Of a stretch of 64,000 bases of DNA, positions 1 through 9,270 are shown piece after piece (the stretch's first letter is position 1; each line of letters begins with the position of its first letter). The DNA is taken from positions 1 through 64,000 of the forward strand of contig NZ_JAFBGA010000023.1 in the NCBI RefSeq assembly GCF_016909575.1. The letters are read 5' to 3'. Under the pieces are notes generated by a model that saw nothing but the letters and a program-made list of their open reading frames with translations, was not told the origin of the DNA and made no database searches. Made by a program: the position numbers and the translations under genes. Origin of the DNA: Streptomyces sp. HB132. GTDB lineage: Bacteria > Actinomycetota > Actinomycetes > Streptomycetales > Streptomycetaceae.

Positions 1-1059
1 GGCGGCGTCGAGGTGGCCGACGTTGCCCTTGAGTGAGCCGAGGGCGCAGGGTCCGGTGTCGCCGAACGCCCGCGACAACGCCTGCACCTCGATCGGGTCA
101 CCCAGCGAGGTACCCGTGCCGTGCGCCTCGATGTAGTCGATGTCCGAGGGCGTGAGGCCCGCGTCGGTGAGCGCGGCGGCGACGACCGCGGCCTGGCCCG
201 TCACGCTCGGAGCGGTGAAGCCGACCTTGACCGCGCCGTCGTTGTTGACGGCCGATCCCCTGATCACGGCGTGAATGGTGTCGCCGTCGGTCAGCGCGTC
301 CTCCAGCCGTTTCAGTGCCACCACACCGACGCCGGTGCCGAAGACCGTGCCACGGGCGTCCGCGTCGAACGGGCGGACGTGCCCGTCCGGGGAGACGAAG
401 GACCCCTCCTGGTAGAGGTAGCCGGTTCCCGGGTTCGGGTCGACGTGCACACCCCCGGACAGGGCGAGGTCGCACTCACCGGCGAGCAGGCTGCGGCAGG
501 CCGTGTGCGCTGCCACGAGTGCGGTCGAGCAAGCCGTGCGCAGGGAGACCGCGGGGCCCTTCAGGTCAAGCTTGTACGACACCCGGGAGGCCAGGAACCC
601 GAGTTCGTTCGCCACCAGGATCTGGGTCTGGCCCAGGGTCTCCACGACCTGTCGGTGCGAGTAGACGTGCTGGACGTAGCGGTTGGCGCCCGCGCCGCCG
701 AAGACACCGATGCTGCCGTCGTACTGGCCGGCGTCGTGACCGGAGTGCTCCAGTGCCGCCCACGCCGTCTCCAGGAAGAGCCGGTGCTGCGGGTCCATGA
801 TCTCGGCCTCGCGGGCGGTGTAACCGAAGAACTCCGCGTCGAACAGGTCACTCCCTGAGAACTCGGGTGTGGCCTTGACGTAGTCCGGACGGTCGAAGAC
901 CTCGGGCGGCACTCCGGCCGCCGTCAGCTCCTCGTCGGTCAGGGCGACGATCGACTCGACACCGTCGCGCAGGTTCGACCAGAACTCGGTCAGGTCCCCG
1001 GCACCGGGGAAACGCCCCGCCATCCCGACGATCGCGACACCACCGCCTGCTGTCGTCAC
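1..1059 (-). CDS. Type I polyketide synthase, N-terminal ketosynthase (cut by left window edge)
   Basis: Only the first 353 codons are in the window, and they are nearly all ketosynthase (KS). The protein starts MTTAGGGVAIVGMAGRFPGA, so there is almost no N-terminal docking extension. The KS nucleophile motif TACSTALVA, the first catalytic His in EAHGTGTSLGDP and the KGNVGHLDA motif are all present, so the domain should be able to condense. The GTG start overlaps the TGA of the upstream PKS gene as GTGA (1059 to 1056), so the two genes are translationally coupled and this KS is probably the next elongation step. Its AT and processing domains lie outside the window. It is a candidate acceptor for the aminomalonyl unit proposed from genes at 22.9 to 25.3 kb, but nothing in the visible part shows its extender unit. 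Confidence 0.95.
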   Translation of the reverse strand, partial: MTTAGGGVAIVGMAGRFPGAGDLTEFWSNLRDGVESIVALTDEELTAAGVPPEVFDRPDYVKATPEFSGSDLFDAEFFGYTAREAEIMDPQHRLFLETAWAALEHSGHDAGQYDGSIGVFGGAGANRYVQHVYSHRQVVETLGQTQILVANELGFLASRVSYKLDLKGPAVSLRTACSTALVAAHTACRSLLAGECDLALSGGVHVDPNPGTGYLYQEGSFVSPDGHVRPFDADARGTVFGTGVGVVALKRLEDALTDGDTIHAVIRGSAVNNDGAVKVGFTAPSVTGQAAVVAAALTDAGLTPSDIDYIEAHGTGTSLGDPIEVQALSRAFGDTGPCALGSLKGNVGHLDAA

Positions 1060-4000
1060 TGCGCGGCCCGGAGGTTGTCGATGAGGACACCGAGCGTGCG
1101 CACGGTGGGACCCTCGTAGACGATGGTCAGCGGTACGGCCACGGCCAGCTCCTGACGCAGTCGGTGGACGACCTGGAGGCCCAGCAGCGAACTGCCGCCC
1201 AGTTCGAAGAAGTTGTCCTGCACGCCTACGCTCTCCACGCCGAGCAACTCCTGCCAGATGTCCGCTACCCGGTGTTCGGTCTCGCCGCTCGGTGCGACGA
1301 AGGGGTTCCGCAGGTTGGGGCGCTCGTGCCGCCGGGCCGGAGCCGGTACATCGGCGACCGGGTCGGACCACAGCTCCTGACGCAACGTCAGATCACCCGT
1401 GGAGATGACGATCTGTGCCTGGGGGGCTGCATCCAGGATGCCGTCCACCACCAGGCGCCCCTCGGCCGGAGTGAGCGCCAACTCACGTACCGCGGAACCG
1501 AGGTCCGAGTCCGCCCGGTCCTCGTGCGAGAAGTACCAGGCCTCCCAGTTGACGCTGGTCCAGGGCAGGGCGGCACTGTGGTGCCGCTGGGCGAAGGCGT
1601 CGAGCGCGGCGTTCGCGGCCGCGTACGCACCGAAGCCGAGGCCGCCGAGCAGCGAGGCGATGGAGGAACAGATGACAGCGAAGTCCAACTGCTGGTCGGC
1701 CAGGACCTCGTGCAGTACCTGGGTGCCGTAGAGCTTGGGGGCGAAGTGCCACGAGGCCTCCTCCGGTCCCAGTACCGCGACTTCCCGGTGGGCCGCCGTA
1801 CCGGTCGTACCGGCGCAGTGCAGCACGCCGTCGACCGGCCCGAACTCCCGCAGGACGCGTTCCTTCAACGCGAGCATGGCCGCGAGGTCGGAGACGTCCG
1901 TCGCGGTCACCATGACCTCGGAACCGAGCGCCTCGATCTCCTCAACGGCACGGATCGCCGACCGCACGGCCTCCGGGTGCTGCGTATCGGCCCAGCTCGA
2001 CCGGGGCGGCAGGCCCGCCCGCCCGAGCAGCACCAGGCGCACCTTCGCCCGGTCGGCAAGGGCACGGGCCATCAGCAGGCCGATCTTCCCCAGGCCACCG
2101 GTGATCAGGTACACCCCGTCCGTCCGGACCGGCGAGTCACCGCGCGAGGGCGGCGCGCCGGTCACGTACGCGGGCGCCCAGCGGTGTCGTCCGCGCAGCG
2201 CGAGCGTGCGTTCGCCGGGCGGGGCGGCGAGGTCGGCCAGCAACTGGTCGACCAGCCCGGGCACGGCCTCCCGGCCGTCGACCCGCAGGTCGAACTGGAC
2301 GCAGCTGAGCGAGGGGTACTCCTGCGGCAGCACCTTGCACAGGCCCTGGACGGTGGCCTTGGGCGGGCAGAGCGGCTCATCCCCGAGGACGGCGTAGACC
2401 TCGGTGGACAGCACGTCCCAGCGCTGCTCCTGTGTCATCAGCTCGGCCTCGGTGGCCTGGACCCAGTGGACCAGGCTGTCGAAGGAGCGGTGCAGCAGGG
2501 CCCGCACGTCCTCGGGTGCGTCCGCCCGGTCGGCGTCGTCACCGACGCTCCAGCAGTGCACCACTCGGCCGGGCAGGGTCCCCTCCGCACGCAGCGCTTC
2601 GGCGAGCCGCCGGAAGTGGTCCGGCCGGGCGGGGTCGAGGACGTACTCGCGGTCGCTCTTGCGATGCCACTCGGCTCCCTGGACGACCGTGCGCACGGTG
2701 GCGCCGAGACCTTCGAGCCGGTCGGCGAGCCTGCGTCCGACACCGGTCTCGTCCGCGAAGACTAGCCAGCGCTGAGCGGCCAGGTCCGTCTCGGCGGGGG
2801 GCGGCGCGGCGGCGAGCCGCTGCCAGGAAGGAGCGTAGAACCACTGCGGCAGGGTGCCGCGCCGCTGCTGGGCCGAGCCGCCGCCCGGCTGTGCGGCGCC
2901 GGGCTCGAGCCAGTACGTGCGCCGTTCGAAGGGGTAGCCGGGGAGCGGCACCCGCCTGACGCCAGCCGGCACCGGGAAGGGGTGTGCCCGTCCGGCGAGC
3001 CAGAGCTGTCCGGCGGCCCGCAGGAGTGCGGCGCGGTCGCTCTGCCCGCGGAAGGCGCCGAGCAGTGACGGGACGACGACCCGGTCGGTGCCGGCCGCGG
3101 CGGGGTGCTGGAGGGCTCCGGGGGTCAGGGTGGGCGCGGGGCCGATCTCGACGATCGCGATGTCCGGGACCGACCACAGGGTGCCCAGGCCGTCCGCGAA
3201 CCGCACACTCTCCCGGACGTGCCGGGCCCAGTACTCGGGACTGGTGGCCTCCTGGTCGGTGATCCAGGTGCCGGTCAGGTTGGAGACGAACGGTACTGCC
3301 GGAGCGTTCAGCCTGACCGAACGGACCAGTTCCGCGTAGGGCTCGACGACCGGATCCATCATCGGGGAGTGGAAGGCGAAGCGCGTGGTCAGACGGCGGG
3401 TGGCGATGTCGTCGGCCAGCAGTTCCCGGGCCACCCGGTCGATGGCCTCGACGGTGCCGGAGAGCACGCAGGTCTGCGGGCCGTTGACCGCGGCGAGGCA
3501 GACGTCCGAGCCGGTGTAACGGGCGATCGCCTCCTCGGACAGCGGCACGGCCAGCATCGCGCCCTCGCCCTGCTCCTCGATCAGCCGTGCGCGCTCCGCG
3601 ACCAGGCGCAGGGCGTCAGGCAGGGAGAAGACCCCGGCGACGCAGGCAGCGACGTACTCCCCGAGGCTGTGACCGATCATCACCTCGGGCTCGACCCCCC
3701 AGGCGGACCAGAGTTCGACCAGCGCGTACTCGAGGGCGAACACCGCGGGGTAGCCCAGGCGTGGCTGGTCGAGCGGGTGCTCGCTGCGCTCCGGCTGGAG
3801 CAGCATGCGGCGGAAGTCGAAGGGCTGCTGCCCGGGAGCGGCGTCCTCTGACTCGTCGGCCGTGAGGACGATGTCTCGGATGTCCGTGCCGAGCAGGGGC
3901 TCCAACAGCCCCGCACACTTGTCCAGCGCCGCCCTGAACACGGCCTCCTGGGCGTAGAGATCGCGGGCCATGCCGGGAAACTGTGCGCCGAACCCGGTGA

Positions 4001-5675
4001 ACATGAAGGCCACCGGCCGGTGTGCGGCCTCGGGCGCGGTCGCGGTGAGCAGGCGGCCGTCGTCGCGTGCGTCGAGTGCCTCCAGTACCTCCTCGGTGCT
4101 CCCGCCGACCAGCGTGCGCCGGTAGGGGAAGGCCCGGCGGCCCTGTTGGAGGGTGAAGGCGACGTCCGCGAGCGCGAGTTCGGGGTGCGCCCTGAGGTGG
4201 TCGTGCAGCTGGTCGGTGGCCGCTTCCAGGGCCTCCGGGCTCTTGGCGGAGAGGACCAGCAACTGTTCGGCGCCGTCAGCCGGCCCGGTTCCGCGCGGCA
4301 GTTCCGGGGCCTGTTCGAGGATGACGTGGGCGTTTGTGCCACCCAGTCCGAAGGAGCTGACTCCGGCGCGGCGCGGACCATCGCCCTCGGGCCACGGCAG
4401 CAGCTCGGTGTTGACGTAGAACGGGCTACCGGCCAGGCCGATCCGCGGGTTGGGCCGCTCGAAGTGCAGGGTGGGCGCCAGCTGACCGTGCTCCACGGAC
4501 AGCACGGTCTTGATCAGTCCGGCGACTCCGGCGGCGGAGTCGAGGTGTCCGATGTTGGTCTTGGCCGACCCCAGAGCGCAGCTGCGCTCGCCCACACCGG
4601 AGAAGGCCGAGGTGAGCGCGGAGAACTCTATCGGATCACCGAGGATGGTGGCAGTCCCGTGCAGCTCGACGTAGCCGATGCTCTCCGCCGGTACGTCCGC
4701 GTTCGCCAGCGCGGTGGATATGGCGCGGGCCTGGGTGGCGGCGCTGGGCGCGCTGAATCCGGCCCGTCGGGAACCGTCGTTGTTCAGTGCCGCGCCCTTG
4801 ATGACCGCGTGGATGTGGTCGTTGTCGGTGATCGCGTCCTTGAGGCGTTTGAGCACGACCATGCCGACGCCGTCGCCGCCCACCGTTCCCTGGGCACGTG
4901 CGTCGAAGGTGCGACAGTAGCCGTCCGGCGAGAAGATGCCGTCCGGACGGTAGACGTAACCCTTGCTCCGGGTCCCGTCCACGGCGACACCTCCGGCCAG
5001 CGCCGTGTCGCACTGGTACGCCAGCAGGGCCTGGCACGCTTCGACCACGGCCACCAGAGAAGTGGAGCAGGCGGACTGGATGTTGAGGGCGGGGCCCTCC
5101 AGACCGAGTTTGTAGGAGACCCGGCTGGCGAGGAAGTCCGGCCGGTTCCCGATCACCGTCTGCTTGTCGCCGAGGATCTGCGCGGCGCCGGGCTGGGAGG
5201 CGATGTTGAAGAGCAGATAGGTGTTGTTGCCCGTGCCCGCGTAGACGCCGACCAGGCCGTCGTGGCGCTCGGCGTCGTGCCCGGAGCTCTCCAGCGCGGT
5301 CCAGGCACATTCGAGCAGCACCCGGTGCTGCGGGTCCATGAGTTCGGCCTCGCGCGGGGAGTAGCCGAAGAAGGCGGCGTCGAACTTCTCGCTGTCCGCC
5401 AGCACGTAGCCCGCGCCCACGAAGTTCGGGTCGGCGCGGGTGGCTGCGTCCACGCCCCGGGTGGCGAGCTCCTCGTCCTCGAAGCGGGTGACGGAGCAGA
5501 CGCCCGACTTGAGGTTGCTCCAGTACTCCTCGACCGTGCGGGCACCGGGGAAGCGGCCGGCCATGCCGACGATGGCGATGTCGAGACTGTCGTCGAACTC
5601 GGAGTACTCATCGACCGGTTCGGAACTCAGCTCGGCATCCAGGGTGGGGCCGAGCTCGGGGGAGTACTCACTCAT
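1056..5675 (-). CDS. Type I PKS module KS-AT-KR-ACP
   Basis: This 1539-residue single module extends a chain by one unit and reduces the beta-keto group. The KS (about 32-455) has SACSTSLVA (Cys near 205), ELHGTATILGDP and KTNIGHLDSA. The AT (about 555-850) has GHSLGEY (Ser near 669), FAFHS (near 768) and the conserved Arg in RLVAERARL; the AFH signature fits malonyl-CoA. The KR (about 1000-1370) has GGLGKIG for NADPH and the SSIAS, GAYAAAN catalytic region; it has no LDD motif, which leans toward A-type stereochemistry. The ACP ends the protein with FFELGGSSLLG (Ser near 1493). No DH or ER is seen. ATG overlaps the end of the preceding NRPS by 8 nt, and the stop overlaps the next PKS start, so the module sits between an NRPS loading or elongation module and a further KS. 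Confidence 0.96.
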   Translation of the reverse strand: MSEYSPELGPTLDAELSSEPVDEYSEFDDSLDIAIVGMAGRFPGARTVEEYWSNLKSGVCSVTRFEDEELATRGVDAATRADPNFVGAGYVLADSEKFDAAFFGYSPREAELMDPQHRVLLECAWTALESSGHDAERHDGLVGVYAGTGNNTYLLFNIASQPGAAQILGDKQTVIGNRPDFLASRVSYKLGLEGPALNIQSACSTSLVAVVEACQALLAYQCDTALAGGVAVDGTRSKGYVYRPDGIFSPDGYCRTFDARAQGTVGGDGVGMVVLKRLKDAITDNDHIHAVIKGAALNNDGSRRAGFSAPSAATQARAISTALANADVPAESIGYVELHGTATILGDPIEFSALTSAFSGVGERSCALGSAKTNIGHLDSAAGVAGLIKTVLSVEHGQLAPTLHFERPNPRIGLAGSPFYVNTELLPWPEGDGPRRAGVSSFGLGGTNAHVILEQAPELPRGTGPADGAEQLLVLSAKSPEALEAATDQLHDHLRAHPELALADVAFTLQQGRRAFPYRRTLVGGSTEEVLEALDARDDGRLLTATAPEAAHRPVAFMFTGFGAQFPGMARDLYAQEAVFRAALDKCAGLLEPLLGTDIRDIVLTADESEDAAPGQQPFDFRRMLLQPERSEHPLDQPRLGYPAVFALEYALVELWSAWGVEPEVMIGHSLGEYVAACVAGVFSLPDALRLVAERARLIEEQGEGAMLAVPLSEEAIARYTGSDVCLAAVNGPQTCVLSGTVEAIDRVARELLADDIATRRLTTRFAFHSPMMDPVVEPYAELVRSVRLNAPAVPFVSNLTGTWITDQEATSPEYWARHVRESVRFADGLGTLWSVPDIAIVEIGPAPTLTPGALQHPAAAGTDRVVVPSLLGAFRGQSDRAALLRAAGQLWLAGRAHPFPVPAGVRRVPLPGYPFERRTYWLEPGAAQPGGGSAQQRRGTLPQWFYAPSWQRLAAAPPPAETDLAAQRWLVFADETGVGRRLADRLEGLGATVRTVVQGAEWHRKSDREYVLDPARPDHFRRLAEALRAEGTLPGRVVHCWSVGDDADRADAPEDVRALLHRSFDSLVHWVQATEAELMTQEQRWDVLSTEVYAVLGDEPLCPPKATVQGLCKVLPQEYPSLSCVQFDLRVDGREAVPGLVDQLLADLAAPPGERTLALRGRHRWAPAYVTGAPPSRGDSPVRTDGVYLITGGLGKIGLLMARALADRAKVRLVLLGRAGLPPRSSWADTQHPEAVRSAIRAVEEIEALGSEVMVTATDVSDLAAMLALKERVLREFGPVDGVLHCAGTTGTAAHREVAVLGPEEASWHFAPKLYGTQVLHEVLADQQLDFAVICSSIASLLGGLGFGAYAAANAALDAFAQRHHSAALPWTSVNWEAWYFSHEDRADSDLGSAVRELALTPAEGRLVVDGILDAAPQAQIVISTGDLTLRQELWSDPVADVPAPARRHERPNLRNPFVAPSGETEHRVADIWQELLGVESVGVQDNFFELGGSSLLGLQVVHRLRQELAVAVPLTIVYEGPTVRTLGVLIDNLRAAQ

Positions 5676-8214
5676 GGTGACCTCGCTTCGCTTGCAGCTG
5701 CTGTTGGCGGCGCTTCAACAGGGCGTTCTGTTGCGCCCCCCTGCTGCGGGTGGTGGCGGGTGCCGCCCCCTGCTTCTGCCGGGAGAGCAGCTCGGCCTGG
5801 GCCCGGACGGTGGTGTGCTGGAACAGGTCGAGCAGTTCGATCTCCCGGCTGGTCGCCGCCCGGAGCCGGTGGTGCAGTTCGACCAGGAGCAGGGAGTGCC
5901 CGCCGAGGTCGAAGAAGTTCTGTTCGGTGCCGACCGTCTCGGTGCGGAAGACTTCCTTCCACACACTCGCCACCAGCCGCTCCAGCTCGTTCCTCGGCGG
6001 CAGCGGTGTGGCGGTTTCGGCAGGCTCCCCGGGCCGGGGCAGCTTGCTGCGGTCGACCTTGCCGTGCCCGGAGAGCGGCAGCTGGTCGAGTGTCACCATC
6101 GACTGCGGGATCATGTGCGGCGACAGCCGCGTCCGCAGGTGGCGTTCCAGCCCGGCCGTCGCGAACTCGGGTCCGCGCGGCTCGATGTAGGCGACCACCC
6201 GCCGATCGCCGGGGGTGTCCTCGCGGACGACGGCGATGGCGTGGCGTACCTCGGGGTGGCTCTTCAGGGCGGCCTCGATCTCACCCAGCGCGACACGGAA
6301 GCCACGCACCTTGATCTGGTCGTCGCGCCGCCCCAGGAAGGCGATCGTCCCGTCGTCCAGGCGGCGGACGATGTCGCCGGTGCGGTAGAGGCGGCCGCCG
6401 GGCAGGCCCCCGAGGGTGTCGGGGACGAAGGCAGCAGCGGTGAGGTCGTCCCGGCGGTGGTAGCCACGGCCGAGGTTGTCGCCGCCGATCAGCAGTTCGC
6501 CGGCGACGCCGACTGGCGTGGGACGGCCTGCGAGGTCCACCACGTGCGCCTGGGTGCCGGGCAGCGGAACGCCGATGGGCGCGGTCTCCCACTCGGCGTC
6601 CGGATGGTCGGCCACGGCGAGGGTCAGTACGCCGACGGTGGTCTCGGTCGGGCCGTAGTGGTTGAAGACCCGGCAGTGCGGCACCAGGCGTTGGAGTGCG
6701 CTCAGCCAGCGCCAGTCGGAGGCCTCGCCGCCGATCACGAGCAGGCGGCGCGGCAGGAGTTCGGCGAAGCGCGGGGAGGCCTGGAGGGCCCGGAGGTGGG
6801 AGGGCGCGATCTTCAGGCAGTCGACCCCCCAGGTCTGCACCCAGTCGGCCAACCTCCCCGCGTCCAGGGCACTCGCGCGGGATATCAGCTGCACCTCGCC
6901 GCCGGTGCACAGCGGTGGGGCGAAGGCCGTGACGCTGGAGTCCACCGTCAGTGGCTGCACCATCGCGAAGCTGAGCGGTCCGTCGATGCCGAGCCGCTGG
7001 ATGGCGGCGCGGGTGTAGCTGACGAGCTGCCGGTGTTCGATCACCACGCCCTTGGGCTTCCCGGTCGAGCCGGACGTGTAGAGCAGGTACGCGGCATCGG
7101 CGCAGGCCGAGCGATCGGAGGTCAGGTTCTCCGTCGGGCTGCCCTCCAGTACGCCCAGGTCCGCGTCGAGTCGGATCACCTGGTGCTCGGTGCCGAGGGG
7201 GGCCGTCGCCACCACGAGGCGCACGGCCGCGTCGCTGAGGATGCCGTCCCGCCGCTCGGCGGGGTCGCTCGGATCCACCGGGACGTACGCGCCACCGGCC
7301 TTGAGGATGCCGAGCACGGCCACCATGAGCCGCACGTCGCGATCGGCGCAGAGGCCCACGGTCACCTCGGGGCCGACCCCGTGTGCGCGCAGCAGGTGGG
7401 CCAACTGGTTTGCCCGGGAGTTGAGTTCCCGGTAACTGAGGGCGGCGCCCTCAGCGCGGACCGCGATCACATCGGGGGTGCGGGCGGCCTGCGCCTCGAA
7501 GAGCTGGTGGAAGCCCTGGTCCGCCGGCTCGCCCACGACGCTGTTCAGCGCCGCGAAGGTGCCCTCCTCCTCAGTGGTGAGCAGTGGGAGTTCGTCCACC
7601 GGCCTGTCCGGATCGGCCGTCGCGCCTTCGAGCAGTCGGAGCAGGTGGTCCACCGCGCGGCGCGCGGTGGACGGATCGAGGACATCGGTCGCGAACACCA
7701 GGTGGCCGGTCAGTCGGCCGTCGAGGTGGGAGAGCTGCAGATCCAGGTCGCACGACGTGTCCCCAGGGGCCACGCGCGGTGCGGATCGGAAGGAGAAGCC
7801 CGGCCAAGGGTGCACGGGCGTGGAAGTACGGGCCTCCTCGGCCTCCGTCAGTCGGGAGTCCGCCACCTGGACGAGCTCGCGGAAGCTCCCTCCCACATCG
7901 GCTCGGACCGGGGTGGTCACCCCGGCGCCGTTGGACACGCCGACCGCGAGCGCGGACTGCCCGCCGTACCGTTGGAGCAGTGCCAGGTAGAGGGCGAAGG
8001 ACGCCGCCGGGAGCCCCACGCCACAGGCCTCACACAGCTCCCGCAGCGCGGACGTCGCTGCGGCGGGCACCACGAAGGGCACCGAGTCGGCGCGGAGGTC
8101 CCGCGAGGCCGGATGCGGCCGGTCCAGAGGTAGTTCCGGTGTGCCGGGCAGCTCGGCGAGGTGCCCGCCACCTTCCGAACCGGTCACAGGCGTTGCGGGG
8201 TGCGGGAGTGTCAT
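5668..8214 (-). CDS. NRPS, truncated C - adenylation (Asp-like) - carrier protein
   Basis: This 848-residue NRPS has one complete A-T pair preceded by only the C-terminal half of a condensation domain (about residues 1-225). The HHxxxDG half is missing. The A domain has YTSGSTGKPKG (near 381) and YGPTETT. Reading the binding-pocket positions against GrsA gives D-S-T-K-V-G-H-V-G, which differs from the common Asp code DLTKVGHIG only at the second and eighth positions, so Asp or a modified Asp is the best guess. The carrier protein has FFDLGGHSLLL (Ser near 770). The last 25 residues are Gln/Arg-rich and may act as a docking tail. I chose ATG 8214 because AAGG precedes it; an in-frame extension upstream would overlap the methyltransferase gene. 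It probably starts the assembly line and passes the aminoacyl group to the downstream PKS module. Confidence 0.93.
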   Translation of the reverse strand: MTLPHPATPVTGSEGGGHLAELPGTPELPLDRPHPASRDLRADSVPFVVPAAATSALRELCEACGVGLPAASFALYLALLQRYGGQSALAVGVSNGAGVTTPVRADVGGSFRELVQVADSRLTEAEEARTSTPVHPWPGFSFRSAPRVAPGDTSCDLDLQLSHLDGRLTGHLVFATDVLDPSTARRAVDHLLRLLEGATADPDRPVDELPLLTTEEEGTFAALNSVVGEPADQGFHQLFEAQAARTPDVIAVRAEGAALSYRELNSRANQLAHLLRAHGVGPEVTVGLCADRDVRLMVAVLGILKAGGAYVPVDPSDPAERRDGILSDAAVRLVVATAPLGTEHQVIRLDADLGVLEGSPTENLTSDRSACADAAYLLYTSGSTGKPKGVVIEHRQLVSYTRAAIQRLGIDGPLSFAMVQPLTVDSSVTAFAPPLCTGGEVQLISRASALDAGRLADWVQTWGVDCLKIAPSHLRALQASPRFAELLPRRLLVIGGEASDWRWLSALQRLVPHCRVFNHYGPTETTVGVLTLAVADHPDAEWETAPIGVPLPGTQAHVVDLAGRPTPVGVAGELLIGGDNLGRGYHRRDDLTAAAFVPDTLGGLPGGRLYRTGDIVRRLDDGTIAFLGRRDDQIKVRGFRVALGEIEAALKSHPEVRHAIAVVREDTPGDRRVVAYIEPRGPEFATAGLERHLRTRLSPHMIPQSMVTLDQLPLSGHGKVDRSKLPRPGEPAETATPLPPRNELERLVASVWKEVFRTETVGTEQNFFDLGGHSLLLVELHHRLRAATSREIELLDLFQHTTVRAQAELLSRQKQGAAPATTRSRGAQQNALLKRRQQQLQAKRGHHE

Positions 8215-8278
8215 GAGGCTGCCTTGAGAAGGTCGAGGGGAGGACACACGTCGTCTGTCCTGCCGGAGGTGGCCACGG

Positions 8279-8887
8279 TCACGAGGATCGCTTGGTGCAG
8301 AAGTAGACCTGATTCCGACGGTTGTCGGCGGGGACATCGATGATCTCGACCGACTCCGACAGCTGGTGCAGCAGCGCCTCGAACGGACCGGGGGCGTAAC
8401 GGTTGAGCCAGATGTAGCCGTTGGGCGTCTCCCGGCGCAGCAGCGCCTCGGGCTCCCGCGGCACCTGGAACATGCAGATCGCCACCGTGCGGCGAGTGAC
8501 TCGGAAGAGCTCGCGGACGGCGGTCTCGTAGTAGGGCAGGCTTTCCAGCACGTGGCGGCAGTTCACCACGTCGAACGAGTCGTCGGGGAAGGCGAGGTCG
8601 GTGACGCTCATCTGCTGCCACCGCGCCTCGGGGTGGCTTTCGCGGCAGTCCGCGATGGCGGCCTCGCCGATGTCGATGCCGGTGTAGTCGACTTCCAGGC
8701 CCGCCCGCAGCAGGTGGCGGTACGTGACTCCGGAGAGCACGCCGCAGTCGAGCAGCTCGAAGGGCACCCCTGAGTGCAGCGCCGCGAGCCGCTCGGTCAC
8801 GACCGCGTGCGAAGGATGATCGGCTCGTCTGGCCTCACTCATGTAATCCACGTCGGAGGTCCGTGCCCAAAGCGATTCTGTGTTCAC
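8279..8887 (-). CDS. Class I SAM-dependent methyltransferase
   Basis: This 202-residue protein has a Rossmann-type methyltransferase fold. Motif I is degenerate (LLDCGVLSGVTYR in place of DxGxGxG), followed by YTGIDIGEAA, the acidic SVTDLAFPDDSFDVVNCRHV region and a C-terminal strand ending VYFCTKRSS. These are typical of small class I enzymes that methylate O, N or C atoms of secondary metabolites. The substrate cannot be read from sequence. The start is the GTG at 8887, with GGAGAG eight bases upstream; the in-frame region further upstream reads like non-coding DNA. It lies between the carbamoyltransferase and the NRPS on the same strand, with 64 nt to the NRPS start, so it is likely cotranscribed and acts on the same product as a tailoring enzyme. 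Confidence 0.85.
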   Translation of the reverse strand: MNTESLWARTSDVDYMSEARRADHPSHAVVTERLAALHSGVPFELLDCGVLSGVTYRHLLRAGLEVDYTGIDIGEAAIADCRESHPEARWQQMSVTDLAFPDDSFDVVNCRHVLESLPYYETAVRELFRVTRRTVAICMFQVPREPEALLRRETPNGYIWLNRYAPGPFEALLHQLSESVEIIDVPADNRRNQVYFCTKRSS

Positions 8888-9270
8888 TGCTCTGACTCTC
8901 CATACTGCTGCGAAGCCGGTTCTGGCGGTACGTTCGTCGGTCGAGCCGGTGAATGGCGGAGGACGGGGCAGCAGGCCGTCCGGCTGGCGGTGCCCGTCCG
9001 GAACCCTGGTTGCCCGCCATCGGTGCGCACCGGATGCGGCCCCGAGCCCTGGCGCGTGAAGGTTTGCCTGACCCGCCCGGTCCCGTCGTCGGGGGACCGG
9101 CAGGGCCTCCCGAGCCGCCGCGGCGCTTTCCGCCTCGGCCCGGGCCACCTCTTCACACAGCCGCCGCCCGGTCGGCGCATCCGGCTGTCAGGCGACTGCT
9201 CCGCACCGGGGTCGGGCCGGGCCGCGTACCGGCCGACCGCGACTTCGCCGTCAGCGTGCCCGCCGAGACT
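8888..9270. other. 383-bp gap between carbamoyltransferase and methyltransferase genes
   Basis: No gene is supported here. The methyltransferase reading frame stays open toward 9148 but the translation is Arg/Pro/Ala-rich with no family resemblance. I see no clear hairpin terminator, so the flanking minus-strand genes may still share a transcript, or a promoter may lie here. Confidence 0.5.

Noticed and set aside
8888-9148. In-frame N-terminal extension of the methyltransferase gene
   Set aside because: The translation is Arg/Pro/Ala-rich without family resemblance, and a GTG with a good ribosome-binding site lies at 8887, just before the methyltransferase fold.
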